Assembly: GCF_964275005.1 (NCBI RefSeq)
Contig: NC_092685.1
Coordinates: 30,990,866 to 31,054,865, forward strand
DNA length: 64,000 nt
Origin: Diadema setosum
Lineage: Eukaryota > Echinodermata > Echinoidea > Diadematoida > Diadematidae
Direction of reading: 5' to 3'
A program made the translations under genes and the position numbers. Under the pieces are notes generated by a model. The model ran no database searches. It saw nothing but the letters and a program-made list of their open reading frames with translations, and had not been told where the DNA came from. Position 1 is the stretch's first letter, and each line of letters starts with the position of its first letter. Positions 11,622 to 24,038 of the stretch are shown here, in pieces.

Positions 11622-12865
11622 TTTGTGTCTTTGTGGCTCACAAATGCACCACAGTGCACCAACTCAGTTGAAGGTCTTTGTTCTTTTTTATGTACACAAA
11701 TTTTTATAAATTAGTTTATTGTAGAGGGAGACAAATTGAAGAAACTCACACCTGAACCTTCACCCTCTGAATAATATCTGGCTTTCATTTACTTTATTAT
11801 TTTTCAAACAAAAGGCACAGAATGTATGGTCTTTTTAGATAGCTAAAGAAGTCATCAATTTTTCCTTTACCCAATATACATTTTACAATTTCGATACATG
11901 GAATGGAACATTTCCATCGCAGACAAATGGTATCTTCTTGCTGGAATGAATGAGAGCTGTTGATTGTCTTGCATCAGGAATGAAAATGTGAACATCATTT
12001 GACAATATTAGAAAGATACAATCATATTAATACCAGTAAAGCCTTTTGGCACTTGAAGGCATTTTTTTTTCCAGAATTTTCTTGGAGGTATGGAGAAGAT
12101 AATATTCAACAGGGAACTGTTACTTTGGAGGAAAAAAGTACAATTTGTTAACCTCGTAATACTGTACAATGCAAAACAACAACAACAACAAACAAACAAT
12201 CATCATGATGAGAGTAGCTACATGTACTTCAAGATATCGAAGAATGTTGCCTCCTGGTCAGTTTCTCAACATTTAAATGTGTAAGACATTCTCATTAATC
12301 ATCTGTTCCCCCACCCCACTCCCCCCAAAAATTAACTCTCTGTAATCCCTCACTGTTTTGTACAATGCTTTTTCTCCGTTTGGGCAAGATGTTCCCTCAT
12401 TGGGAACATAAAGACAACTATATATGACATTAGAATTTGATAATCAGCAAGACTTCTTGTTCTTTCATTTACCATAAATCATTGACAGATGGCGAAGACA
12501 CGTGTCCAGATTGTAACATGTTACGGCTAAGAGTTTATGAACTGAACTCAAAGCCGATTTCACCAGATAGAAAGTGATTAGGAATATATGTAATGTTATA
12601 AACCAATATGTAGGCCCTATTTGCTACACAGTTCATGTTAGAAAACAGATTTGAGTGATTTAACATCAAACATAAAGTTCATAATGAAAGAACATTTGTT
12701 TTTCGTGGGGGTTTTTTCTGCTCGCACGTGTAGCTGGTTCAATTCTAGGACCAGTTATCGTCTAACATTAACTTAGTGTACATTCATCAGATAAGTAAGA
12801 AGACTTAATAAGAACATACAATATGCATGTGATGTAGGTCTGTGCATGATCACTATGGAATAATG

Positions 12866-12896
12866 TTAACCCACGAGGCTGTGCCTCACGGGTTTA
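12866..12896. repeat. short hairpin, TTAACCCACGAGGC arms
   Basis: TTAACCCACGAGGC and GCCTCACGGGTTTAA are inverted copies with a TGT loop and one or two mismatches. This could be the terminus of a decayed element. Confidence 0.5.
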
Positions 12897-13173
12897 AACT
12901 AGTTTTCATTGTTACCACATGCACAATATTCCTACCGACACAAGAAAAAATACAATCAAAACGAAAACATATGCATCATCTGTTCTCTAGAACAATGGCC
13001 CAATTTGAAATATAAATACATTTTCAATCATATAAATCGTATAAATATACATGTATATGATTTCTGACGAATGAATTCTACGACGATTGCGAATTTACGA
13101 GATGCGTGGCTAGCTATGCCATGTATCGGTAATTATTGGACTCATGATTTGAAAAAAAAAAAACATATACAGT

Positions 13174-13174
<1 letters not shown>

Positions 13175-13208
<34 letters not shown>
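13175..13208. repeat. (TA)n microsatellite
   Basis: About 16 TA dinucleotides. Confidence 0.9.
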
Positions 13209-13211
<3 letters not shown>

Positions 13212-13599
13212 GCAAAACTTTGTCCACCATACCACAAAAACAGATGATGCACAGTGATCGATAGCATGTTTACAGTGGCTATCGTCAGTGATTGAATGTC
13301 TGATCAGTAAAAATCACGACTAATGAAATTGCAGAGTTTTCTTGAGCCGTTCTATAACATGACTTATTGTATTACAGATTGCAATATAAGAAAGAGGTGG
13401 CATTTTCTTGAAGCAACGACTACTAGTATCTACATTCTCTGAGTCATTTGGTGGACCTACAAGTATTCTAAAGGACAAGTAATGAGAGAACTGATTCGGT
13501 ATAATGAACTTTATACAACATGTATAACATCAAATTGCGCACAAAAGGTAATTGTAAACTGATGTGGCGATACATGTATAAGCAGAGGAATGCACGAAA

Positions 13600-14273
13600 T
13601 TAAGCTTTCAACCAGTCGTATACTCGGATATCCGACAAATTACTCTCGCTCCCGTTCGCTGACGCCATGTACATGTAGGCGCTCATCTCACATACTCCTA
13701 ACAACGTCCCATCACCATGGGGAGCGAATGGCCTCTTTATTCTGCCGTCGTAGCCTAACGTGTCCAAACTCCCTGTCGTTAGTCGCCTCTTTCTACGCTT
13801 GCTTATGGTGGGTATGCTTGCTAACGAATCAGTCTTTCCATTCAGCGAACTTTCCCCTACGCCCGTCATCAAATCGGGGACATGCGTGCTCGGAGAGCAT
13901 GTCCTCTGCGTCTCGTCAAAATGCGAGCGCATCTGCGCTGATGTGACGATGCCCTCTTCACCGTCTGTTCCAACGATGCGGAAGCTAGGCTGCCCGCCCT
14001 GTACTTGCGCCGAACATTCCGCTACGGTCTGTGCGCGCTTTCTCCCCCATCCTAGTTCCCAGAGAATCCTTCCCGGGAAGCTGGACGGGGGTTCAGAGTT
14101 GCATTCTCTCCTGTCGCTCTCAGCGTCGTCGTCGTCTTCGAAGTTGGCGAGGACGTCCGGTGGTAGGAGCGACGCGGAATGTCTGTCAACTATGCGAGAC
14201 CGTTTTTTCCAAAACGACAGCAAGTTGTCGAAAATCATTGTAGAGCATGTCGTCAAGGTAGCACCAAATGTGT
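13600..14273 (-). CDS. terminal exon of a membrane-protein gene (tentatively STRA6-like)
   Basis: An open frame of 223 codons plus two split-codon bases runs on the minus strand from 14273 to TAA at 13600-13602. A strong acceptor (long pyrimidine run, then CTTAATAG) precedes it. The local GC content is well above the surroundings, as expected for an exon. Residues 1-24 are moderately hydrophobic, then FWKKRSRIVDRHSASLLPP, an acidic EDDDDAESD stretch, a Ser/Thr-rich tail with KRRKRR near residue 175 and the C-terminal DIRVYDWLKA. Spacing of hydrophobic residues and the SRI-x-DR-x-S-x-LLPP segment recall the C-terminal part of STRA6 family retinol transporters, where a basic stretch is followed by R-x-D-x-SLLPP. 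This is memory-based and unproven. A 210-aa plus-strand ORF overlaps it and is probably its shadow. Confidence 0.5.
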
Positions 14274-16823
14274 CTATTAAGACAGGAGGAGAGAGAGATG
14301 AAAAAAAAAATATTATCTTATGCATTGCATCTTGTGTATCAGAAAATGATCCACATATAGATAGTCGATATTTTAATTCAAGAAAATTGTAACACTAAGA
14401 AGCATCGTAGATGGTATACTGTTGGTTCCCCGTCCAATTCTGTGCCTGGTTCTGTGCATGCAAAAAAAAAAAAAAAAAAAAAAAGGATAAGTCATTCAAT
14501 TTTGCACAAAGTGCATGAAAGAGCATAAATCGGCCATGGATTTCGCGGACAGGGCGGATAGACCCACAGATTCTTACTGACTTCATTGATTCAGGTTAAT
14601 CCGGTCACTATTTTGAAATGTCAAAGAGGCAAATTAAATTGATGGTTTCGAGTTTGTGCAACATACATAGATTATACTCTAAGACGTGTGGCATATGGAA
14701 AAATCGAATAATCGTCGGGAAAAAAAGTAACAAAAAGTAAAGAAAAAACTGGAAATTTACGATAGTATCCAGTTTTGAAGCAAATTGCAGACAAATCAAC
14801 AAACGCTAAACATGCACTTTGGGGTGGGGGAGCATGACCTTTCACCTTTTTATTTCTTTAACTGCCCAATCAAAGATATTAAACAATAACGAATCATATT
14901 TCATTAAATTACAAATACAGTTTAGCCAGTCCCAGTTATTACAATTCCCGTCCTCACGAAAAAGATTTGTGCATCATAAGGCGAGGAGACTACCATTCTC
15001 ATTTACTTTCTATTTCGAAAACCTATACCGAAACTCGCCGAACACGTCTGATACCTGTGACGTCACTGAATGGAACCAGCAAGCACGAGCAGACTACGTC
15101 CTATAGACAATGCACAGGTTCAAAGGTGTAACTGTTTTCTTTGGTGAGCGTTTTATTGGTATTTAGCCGGGAAAAAATGACATACCGATGCAAAGTGACA
15201 CTTTCTCCGTGTTAATTGAATAATCTGCTTTAAAATCGTCAAAAGGACGGACAATCTTTCAAATAGAAGGTAAAATTCCATGCACTTGCCCGCCCCGAAC
15301 ACGGCAAAAGTCATTGTCGGCATTCAAAACTTGGTCTTACTACTGTTTAAGTTATGCAATAAGCCTAATTACTGAAGCCCCGGGTGGTGGTTTGCTGTTC
15401 ATTCACATTCAGTATTGTTAGACGGACTCGAAAATACGATGGCACTTACGCCTTTCCAGTGATGGTTTCTAAGCTGGGCACTGGTATAGTAGTATTCTGT
15501 AGTATTCTCTTTGCTCTTGTTGCATTCCCCGTTGTGGAATGAGCAAAAGTCTTACATTTTGTCCTTTCCAGGATTCAGCATAGCATAACTACAGCATATA
15601 AATTTGTGCCAAATGGTAACTTTTTTCTAAATGCTCACTTTAATTTGACTCTTTGCTGTACGCGGTGGGCTTCCCTATACCTTACCCCCAGCACGTTTCA
15701 CCATCAAATTCTACGATTTGTCTCCCCCCCCCCCCCCCCCCTTCCCACTCTCTGGCAATCTCTCAACTAGGATTATTAGCCCAACCATGCAACAATCGAA
15801 ATGCATTGAAGCGTGCAACCTTTGGTCACTGTAGTGGGCTAGCTTGACCGCCTCCCATTTCCAAAGTGAAGTACATTCAGTGTCCGAAGATATTGAAAAA
15901 AAAAAGCGTCAAGGGAGACGGACAATAGACCTGGACGATGATTAGGCTTTCAAATATCTCTAGCGACAGGTCAAACCTTGGTGGTATATGGTGTATTGTG
16001 ATGAAAGATATATTTTGAACGGGTTGTACGCTTATTACACTAGGCGGCTAAAATATTTTCTTGCGGCTAAACGAACATTCTCGTCCTTGATATTATATCT
16101 TCCTAGTATACTCTTACATTGCGGATCGACCTCAACATGATAATTACGCAGAAGTGGAAAATTGCAACTTTCTGTTTATAAGGTTGGTGAATATCAATTG
16201 ACAAAGAGTAAAGTGTGCTGAGGTTCGAAGAACATTGTAAAGATCGTGGTATCTCTTACAAAATGTTTCTGTCGGAAATACACAGCAAGACCATGAAGCT
16301 ATGATTTCATTCCAGTCGAGATGTTAGGCTTGGGCGTCGGCACTCGGATGTCGCATTTAGAATGGTGCTGCGTTAGGTGGAAATGCAGCTCCTGACAAAC
16401 GTTTCCTCTGAAAATGAAAAACAGCGTGGATGTGCTTGGTGTGCGATGTTTATTCTGCATTAGATGAATAAGTATACATCCGTCTGCATTGTTGCATTCG
16501 TTCAAAAACAATCTAAATCATCTAATTTCCATCAATCGACTTTCAAGTGAACGTCGATGCCAAAAGAAATGTCCAAAGAACTAAAAACATCAAGACATAT
16601 CGACACACACACACAAAAAACGAATCTGCATTCGCTGTGAAGCTCTTCTATACACGATCTTCAACTACTTATATTGCTTGTAATTCTAAGGAGGAAATAT
16701 TGTGATTTCTTGCAATTATTGTTATTACAACATGAAATGTAATGTAATGTCTCATTAGGATGGCAAGGACACATGGTCGACAAGACAAAGACATTCGTGT
16801 AGTCACTGTTCTAATTTAATTGG

Positions 16824-17126
16824 CTATCCTTGTAGCCCGGCATTACTAATTTTGTACAAGTCATTAACGAGTTGCCATAGCGTTTCGACGGCCGAATGGC
16901 CCTGATTCACCCAAGTGTAAAAGAGCGTTACGTAATCACCATTTAAGATTCTTTTCAGGGTGTAGTAGTCCAGGAACTGACGTATATAGTTGAACCAAGG
17001 AGGTTCTAGAGCTGGAGTTCTAACTGGCCATAATAAACAGTTAGTTGTATGGATGCACAAAAGAATTCCACAGGTGCATTTGTACCTTCGACGTTTGATG
17101 TTTGAAGCCGCCATCATTCTGGGCAA
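16824..17126 (-). CDS. short ORF whose C-terminal half resembles a Death-fold domain
   Basis: The minus frame from 17126 to the stop at 16824 gives 100 codons. Its second half reads PPWFNYIRQFLDYYTLKRIL, then GDYVTLFYTWVNQGHSAVET and LWQLVNDLYKISNAGLQ. The spacing W-x6-L, LxxxWxxxG-x-AVExL and LxxL-x-K-I resembles helices 2-6 of Death domains. Possible acceptors (ATTATGGCCAG; CTCTAG) lie just before this block, so it may be a terminal exon rather than a full 100-aa protein. In the other reading, translation starts at ATGATGGCGGC. No partner exon is secure. Confidence 0.3.
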   Translation of the reverse strand: MPRMMAASNIKRRRYKCTCGILLCIHTTNCLLWPVRTPALEPPWFNYIRQFLDYYTLKRILNGDYVTLFYTWVNQGHSAVETLWQLVNDLYKISNAGLQG

Positions 17127-19227
17127 TCAGAAGGATTTTGAACTCTAACATTTTATCGGGTATATTTTGCTTGTTTATTCATTAAATGACAGGAAATTTC
17201 TCATTATGATAAAACATTTAAAACAAATGTCAAACTCGTCCAGAAATACCTGCAAAAGTGTAAATCGGAGCTGTATGTTGTAAAAGTATTTGAAAGTATA
17301 CCCTCTCTTAATGCCGATTTTAACACTTTTCCGCTAAATTCCGACAAATATAAAAACTGATGTGGAATAATCTTCGAGGATAGTCCGTTATAAATCAATA
17401 TGTCAGATTTGTGCCCGGACATGCCCATGTCCAGTAAACTTGATTTTCATTTCATCGATTTCTATGTGATTTCTATCCGCGCATCCCCTGCCTATATCTT
17501 TTTGTATTGCTCATATTCCATGAGTATAGAGGGATGGCGAAAGGTTATTACCGTCATAAAGACATATCTTTTCTAGAGGTAACTGGTCGTTATGCAATGA
17601 CACATGAATCAATTGTCTTCCTATCTGTGCGGCAGCTCCAGTTTGGTACATTGATACTTCAAATATTTTTGAGTGGCGGCTTCGAACATGGTTTCAAAGG
17701 GAATAAGAGTTGTGACTCCATTCTCTTGAACCTCCTTGGTTGAACACATGGCGCTTGTAATTATAGTACATGCCTGTGTTAACAGATACCATGAACTTCT
17801 CAATATAATATGATCAACCTGGGGGGGGGGGGGGAGAAATCTCAAATAAGAACACTCACCCTGACACCGTTTTTCTGAGCTTACCGTTGAGATATCGCCA
17901 GTGGTTAGAATCTTCGAGCTCACCAAAGCGAAGTGATCTTTCTGGGACTGCCAGTGAGGCCGAAATTATACACAAGTTCGAAAGTTCGTTTCAGACGCGG
18001 AACTAATCAGAGTTCAGTGACAACCGCGAGCCGCCTCTTCTAAGTTATGCTGCCGACACTTTACAACGCCGTGTATCTGTTTGAAGAGTAAGTTCTACAG
18101 GGGTAGGATGTGGAGGCGCAGAACGGTGTTTCGTGTGCCTCCAGTGAAGCGAGGAGGGCAATTTACTGCACCCACTACGTAACTTCTTTATGACCACGTA
18201 AAGCTGTGCAACAGGGCTGATAGTTTAAATGAGGAGATAAACAACTGGGCTCACAATGTCAACACAGTCTGTCCTCGCACCTCGGATTTAGTTTACCTGT
18301 GTTAATCATTGATTCGTCAAAGTAACAGAACAAAACATTTGTGTTTCAGATTTTTCACGATAGAAGGATTAATGCCACTGTTTCTTCTTTTTGTATGTGT
18401 GCACGTCTTCTTCTTTTTTTTTCTTTTTTTTGTACTGTACTCTATTCACAACGCCAAAGGCAAATTTTAATCTGTTTCAAGTTTCACACCAATTCGAAAT
18501 AGTTACACCCGAGCTGAAACAGGTGGAAGTGAAACTTTTCAAGTGCATTTTAATTGATACACGCATCTTTGGACACAAATCATAAGACACATAGGCCTAA
18601 GTTTCATACGGATACGGCTGTCACTATCTGTTCAGGGATGTGCCACCTCCTATAAACTCATCTCACAAAGATGGCGCAACAATAGCCGTGCCCATTTCTG
18701 GTTTGTCAAAATATGAATTTAGAATCATCTGCTGGTCAGCTCTTTCCACTGGTTTAGTTTGTTTGTTTTTATTTTTCTGTTAATGAATTATCGTCGGAAA
18801 ATGTAATTCCAATGATCCTGGGCCTATTGTGTTATCGTCAGCTCATCAGGGGAGTTACATATAAGTAATTTTTACACATTCAGTGTTGAATATTGACAAA
18901 TTGTTGGTATGAGCATGTTACACTGTATTCGCAACAATTTTAACAAATGAGACAAAATGACAAAATGATCACTGCAGTAGAAACCATGAGCATCAGACGC
19001 AGTTAATTGAGCCAGGGCTTCTTATACACATTGTTTCCGAGCGCTAGCTTGCGGGCATAGGATAATTGATTATTGTTAGAACGACATGATAATCATTATA
19101 ATAACAAAATATAGGTTTATGATTTCAGATTCATGGTGCAGTATAATGTTCCCGCCATGTGAAGATCTTGAAGACAGTCATTATTAGACATGCGTACTGT
19201 TTTATAAATATTCGAAGATGATTTAAT

Positions 19228-19228
<1 letters not shown>

Positions 19229-19265
<37 letters not shown>
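19229..19265 (+). repeat. (CA)n microsatellite
   Basis: About 18 AC dinucleotides. Confidence 0.95.
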
Positions 19266-19266
<1 letters not shown>

Positions 19267-20865
19267 ACACTCACACATACAGACACACATAAAAATACCC
19301 CACGAAGACGATCAAGTAAATATAAATGAGGTTTTAATACACAAAATCTCTAGATATAATTATTGTTTTCATCACTATAATCTGCTCAGAAAAAAAGAAA
19401 GAAAGATAGGAACAGTCAGGTGATTGCAAGAATGCTTGATGGATAATAATTTCATTAATGTATTCATTGAATATCCACGATTTCACGGGTGTTCTATACG
19501 ATACTTGTAGATAGCGGGCTATCTATTTGACGCAGACGCGCAGTGTATATGACAAGGGGTATGATACAAGCTGCATCAACTGTGACCCATATACAGTAAC
19601 ACACACAGACAATAATTGAACAATATTGCGACTAATTTTCTCAGACATTCTTGAAATCCATCCAGCTGCCTATACAAATCAGCTTTCCATGTTAAGAAAT
19701 GTGGCGTTCCATACATAAGTTGTGAATGTCGACTGCTAATAAACTGTGTTCGTTCTCTTTGAAGATTAACATTCTTAGTTAATTTCTTTGTCGTTGTTAT
19801 CTATGGCCAAAGCTCTTCTAACGAAGGGCAGCAGGGAAGTCAAATTCAAAGAAACCTTGGACTCAAGTCTAGTTTCATCCTATTTTTTTTTTTTTTTTGT
19901 AGTTGACTACAAAGAATGTGATACCCCTTAATATGGATATAGCATACTTCTGGATGCAGTCACATGTTTAATCTATATGCAACTGTTCAGTCACAGCCAG
20001 AACATGTCCCACATCATGTTTCTTATTCATATCATCCATGCTGTCACAATTATCTATGCTTCAGTGATCTCATGTTTACCATTTTCTATGCATGGAATGC
20101 TCATTTATGAGCACTGACACAAAGTACGTCCGTTACCATGGAAACATTCCCAGTTGATATGACGTCATGAATAGCAAATCTTAACTTACACTTGTTCTTT
20201 AGTCACAACGTCACTTATCTGTCGCAATACAGATAAATGCCTTTAGAATGAGTTTACTTCATGTATACAGACACGCTAGAAAATGCGACATAGGCCTAAT
20301 TATGTCAAGCATCAGAGAAAAAGGAAAGGGAAATGTGACTTGCTTTATTCCCCATTTGAATAGTTCCATTACCAAAACAAACAAACAAATAATCAAACAA
20401 ACAAAACAAAACAGAAAAGGAGGGGGATCTGAGAAGACTTTATCGGGACATTCAGATCTAACCCAGATCATTTGCCCCGATTAGTCTAGTTGAGATCTAC
20501 GGCGATTGAATAAAGTTTATACATGGGTTTTCCTAAAATAGCAACAAAAAATGATAATAATAAAAAATCGTGGGGTAAACTTTGTCCCGTGGCCGTCATA
20601 TCTTTATACACAAGATTCATTTGCACAGATATACCTACCATGACGGTCTCAAGCACGCAGAGGCAATTTCCACACTTGGCTACCTATAGCAGATATGACT
20701 TCTGTGGGAAAAATGAAAATAATGTCGCATTGACGCCACTGATCTCTATGTAACTTTTTAGATCTGTGATTGACGCACACAACTCGCACACACGTACACA
20801 CTCTCACATACAAACACACGCACACCCGCAAACTCAAAAGTGTTGATAAACCCAATTTTCCATAC

Positions 20866-21030
20866 ACAAAATGGCGGAAGGAAGACTCCTCATCAGGTCT
20901 ATGCGTTCAAAGTAAACGGCACCAACGCTGGCAACATTATTTTTCAGCTCAAAATCACGCGGTCCCGCTTCATGAAGGCGCTCGCGATAACCGTCTGTTG
21001 CGAAAATGGCAGTTACTATGGTATCAGAGA
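20866..21030. other. CpG-richer island with an AAAATGGCGG motif
   Basis: A ~160 bp block with CGC, GCG and GGCGG words is embedded in AT-rich DNA. It starts with ACAAAATGGCGGAAGGAAG, a YY1/ETS-like core-promoter arrangement. Both strands are open for 56-70 codons. It could be a promoter, an exon, or part of a dispersed element; I cannot decide. Confidence 0.25.
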
Positions 21031-22685
21031 GGAAAGTGGCAATTAGCTTTGAGTATTTCATTTGTTCCTTTTTTGTGCGCCAACTGCTTTAAAAAATGAC
21101 AGCAACTACCACTAACTGCAAGCATCTTTATGAAGATGGGACCCTCTATACCCCTTATTGTATAATACAGCGTATATCGAAAACATGATAATACGAAAAA
21201 AAAATCTGATAAGCATGATAAGAGGAACCTGGGTAAAAAAACCAACCAAGAGTCACATTTTTGTCTTTTTCATGGTCCTGACTATCATTTTCAGTTATGA
21301 TTATAATAAGTTTCTTCAAAAACGGGTTTATGAGTGGCGTTTCATTTTCAGAGACCGGGCATATGGGTGAAATGCTATTCACATTACGTGTGGCAGTTCA
21401 TGGAATATTCAATAAGGCGAGAAAAAGAGGGCTAAAGGGGGTTTCGTTCTTTATAAACGTCATAAGGACAATGGCAAAGTGGGAACTGCAATTGTGTCAC
21501 ATCTTCTATGGTCATGAACCTTAGCTACAAATTATATTATGAAAACGTACTGAGTAAAATTGCTTGGTGAAAAGAAAACATAATATGACGCGACAATGCT
21601 CTATTACTAAGATGGAATATTTTCTCGGGCAATAAATAGTCACTATAATTCATACATTCATAGCCGCATCCATTACCCTTCTGTAAGTCTGTTGGTACAT
21701 AGCACTTTGATTATCTCAAACAAAAAGTGAACCATAAACGCAGCCAAACGCCACCAAACTAAACGAAACAAGACCAGAGTTACGACAAAAGATATTTTTA
21801 TATTTGGCGCCAATGGAACTTCGTAACAACGTCGAAGACAAACGAGTCTTTACCCGGCTCTGACTTGCTAATAAAGCAGTTTGGCGAGAATAACAGAAAA
21901 TACAAGACGGGAGAGGTGAAAAGGAAAGAGTGAGAAACAAATACGAGAAGATGAAGAAAGATAATATATCAAGATAAGAAACAGGAGAGAGATGAAGAGG
22001 ACTCTTTGTGTGGAGGGCAAGAGTGGAAATTTATTTATGCGCTTTTGTTACTTTACATACCCTGCAACTCCTGTCGTATGGATTAATCTTCGAAGATCTC
22101 CTCGCTCTTTTATTTTTGTCCTGCTTTAATTTGCTTTTTGTCTGAACAGAGGTGTGTTTATACGGCAGAGAAAGCAATCTTCACATAGATGAACTCTCTC
22201 TAATAGTAAATACACCTAGATGTTAGACTTGGCATAACATAAGTTGGAACATACGGCGGGAAAAAAAAAAAGTGAATCGTAAGAGTTTGTCGACTTGAGA
22301 GATTTCATTAAAATAATAAATAAATAAAACGATTTTTCTCAATTTCCTACCACTCAACAACAAAAGCGATGGCTCACGAACAGCCAGACCTCAGTAATAC
22401 TGACATCCACACTACCATGTATAGAGACAAACAACTTAAAGAAGGATTTTGTCCATGCTGGTCGAGCTATTACACTATAACCGTTTCGTGTGGTTAACGC
22501 CAAGTACACAATAATAATAGGCCTAATACTCTATAAGCTGTATATTTTTTCTTGCTTGCTGTCCTCAGAAATAAATAGACATCGTTACACACTAAATGTC
22601 TTACAACCATTAGTTTGCAGTGCTGAGGGAGGCCGCAGCATAAGGGGTCGAGATCTCCACGAGGCCTAAAGGAAGAAGTTCATAC

Positions 22686-22857
22686 GCGAATAATTGGGGA
22701 AAATCATAGGGTTGCTTAAGCGCGTTTCTGTCGAAGAGGTGAAGTGCACATTCTGCTTGACAACGCTCTGTAACAGCACCTCGGTTGGCGTAGAAGTGAT
22801 AATAAAAATATCCCGAGGACCTTTGATGAAACTACATCTGATCCGAAATATTATAAA
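22686..22857 (-). CDS. candidate internal exon of the 13.6-24 kb membrane-protein gene
   Basis: Minus-strand frame of 57 codons plus one base after the acceptor GTCTTCTCCTAGAG, ending at the donor C|GTATGA. It reads FIIFRIRCSFIKGPRDIFII, then TEVLLQSVVKQNVHF and SNPMIFPNYS, a mix of hydrophobic and short polar segments. The phase-1 end (C) completes to CAC (His) with the first two bases of the exon at 14273, so the two could be spliced directly or with an intervening exon. Evidence is splice signals, open frame and composition only. Confidence 0.35.
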
Positions 22858-23471
22858 CTCTAGGAGAAGACATTAACACTCCTGCTAAATTATCAAACTT
22901 TGCCTGCAAAACAATCTTCGTATTCACCTATACACTCCAAGACGAATACTATCTACTGCAGATAAGGGACCACTTTACGCGAAGCGTGTCACGGTTTTGT
23001 GTACTAGTTTCCTAAAAGTAATGTGCCCTTTTAAACTCCAAATACGTAAAACATCACAGATAATACGCTCATAGCAATACAAAGTCACTTTGAGGGCTTG
23101 TGTAATGTCATGAATGATTTTCTCATACATGTATACAGTCAACACAGTCATGCTGTATTTGCTATGCAGGGCCCTACTGTTTGAGTCTCTCAACCCCTCA
23201 AATAAACCTTTCCGAAAGAAACTCTAAAATATAAATACACTTGACACAGATCACTTTGCACAGGTTCTCGTTGGGAATTTGGTTAAGCGCAAAGCTTTTT
23301 TGCAAGCCCACTAGAGCGAGGAAATAGCGACTCATACAAAACATACCATCGCATTTGTGTAGCAGTAAACATGGAAGTCAGATTTAAGGCAATGGTTTGA
23401 TAGGCTAGTGCTAAATCCCCCTTATGCTGCTATAGAAGAGAAAGTCTAGGAACACTTATTACATTTTAAAC

Positions 23472-23756
23472 CTTGACCCACTGCAGCGGTCTATTTACGA
23501 ATCTGACCAGTGTTGGGAGTTCCGACAGATCTGTTTTGAATTCCGGCTTCATGTTGAGAGTGGACGAGACCCTAACGACATACGACAAAGTGAAGAAAAA
23601 CGCAATAGCAACAGCAGACAACAGGCACGCTGATGGCAGTGCTGTGTACCACCAGAGAGGTAGTAGGGCATCCCCATACAGTGAAAAGCTACGGAAAATG
23701 GCAGCTACGAGATGTCGGACAATGACCGAACACGCCGAAAGTACGAAGTATGATGG
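23472..23756 (-). CDS. candidate internal exon with transmembrane segments
   Basis: A minus-strand frame of 95 codons follows the acceptor TTCTGCCGACTATCTACAG and ends at AAG|GTTTAA, or earlier at TTC|GTAAAT. Residues 3-22 (YFVLSACSVIVRHLVAAIFR) and 33-60 (including LPSACLLSAVAIAFFFTLSY) are hydrophobic helices. A basic/acidic loop with NMKPEFKTDLSELPTLVRF follows. This looks like one and a half membrane spans of a polytopic protein. It lies upstream, in gene orientation, of the exons at 22.7 and 14.2 kb, so I group it with them. A plus-strand ORF at 23473-23766 is its shadow. Confidence 0.5.
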
Positions 23757-23851
23757 CTGTAGATAGTCGGCAGAACAAGGGCTTTGATCAAAATTTTACT
23801 GTGGAACTCGATCGAACTATCACTGTAAAGTTCATTGCTGAAATAGAAATA

Positions 23852-24038
23852 CAGTGCACCCCCGTTTAGATGAACACGGCTATAACAAAATTCCGGTTAC
23901 AACGAAGTAAAAATTCAGATCGCAACGCAATCCACCCTATGTATTTTTCTTTGTTTATTTGTTCGGTTATAACGAAGTTTCGAAATAACGAAAGAAACCT
24001 GCCCGTCCCGAGGACTTCGTTATAACGGGAGTCTACTG
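23852..24038 (-). mobile_element. MITE with TA target duplication (GTTATAACGAA family), copy 2
   Basis: A 187-bp element flanked by TA (23850-23851 and 24039-24040). In reverse complement it begins CAGTAGACTCCCGTTATAAC and ends with a GTGCACTG end. It shares the internal words TTTCTTTCGTTAT, TTTTTACTTCGTTGTAACCG and TGAACAAA-type spacers with copy 1 at 8228-8412. It is non-coding and probably mobilised by a Tc1/mariner- or pogo-type transposase. Confidence 0.8.

Larger units (their letters stand above)
14274..22685. other. intron or spacer, mostly non-coding
   Basis: Between the terminal exon at 14.2 kb and the next candidate exon I see mainly AT-rich DNA, homopolymers (a poly-A near 14461), a C run (15724-15741) and a (CA)n. 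Exceptions are the Death-like ORF near 17.0 kb and a CpG-richer island at about 20870-21030. A missing exon of the membrane-protein gene could be hidden here. Confidence 0.4.

Noticed and set aside
13760..14392. 210-aa plus-strand ORF
   Set aside because: Antisense to a better-supported minus-strand terminal exon with a strong acceptor; long only because the exon is GC-rich.
23473..23766. 97-aa plus-strand ORF
   Set aside because: Shadow of the minus-strand exon with membrane helices.
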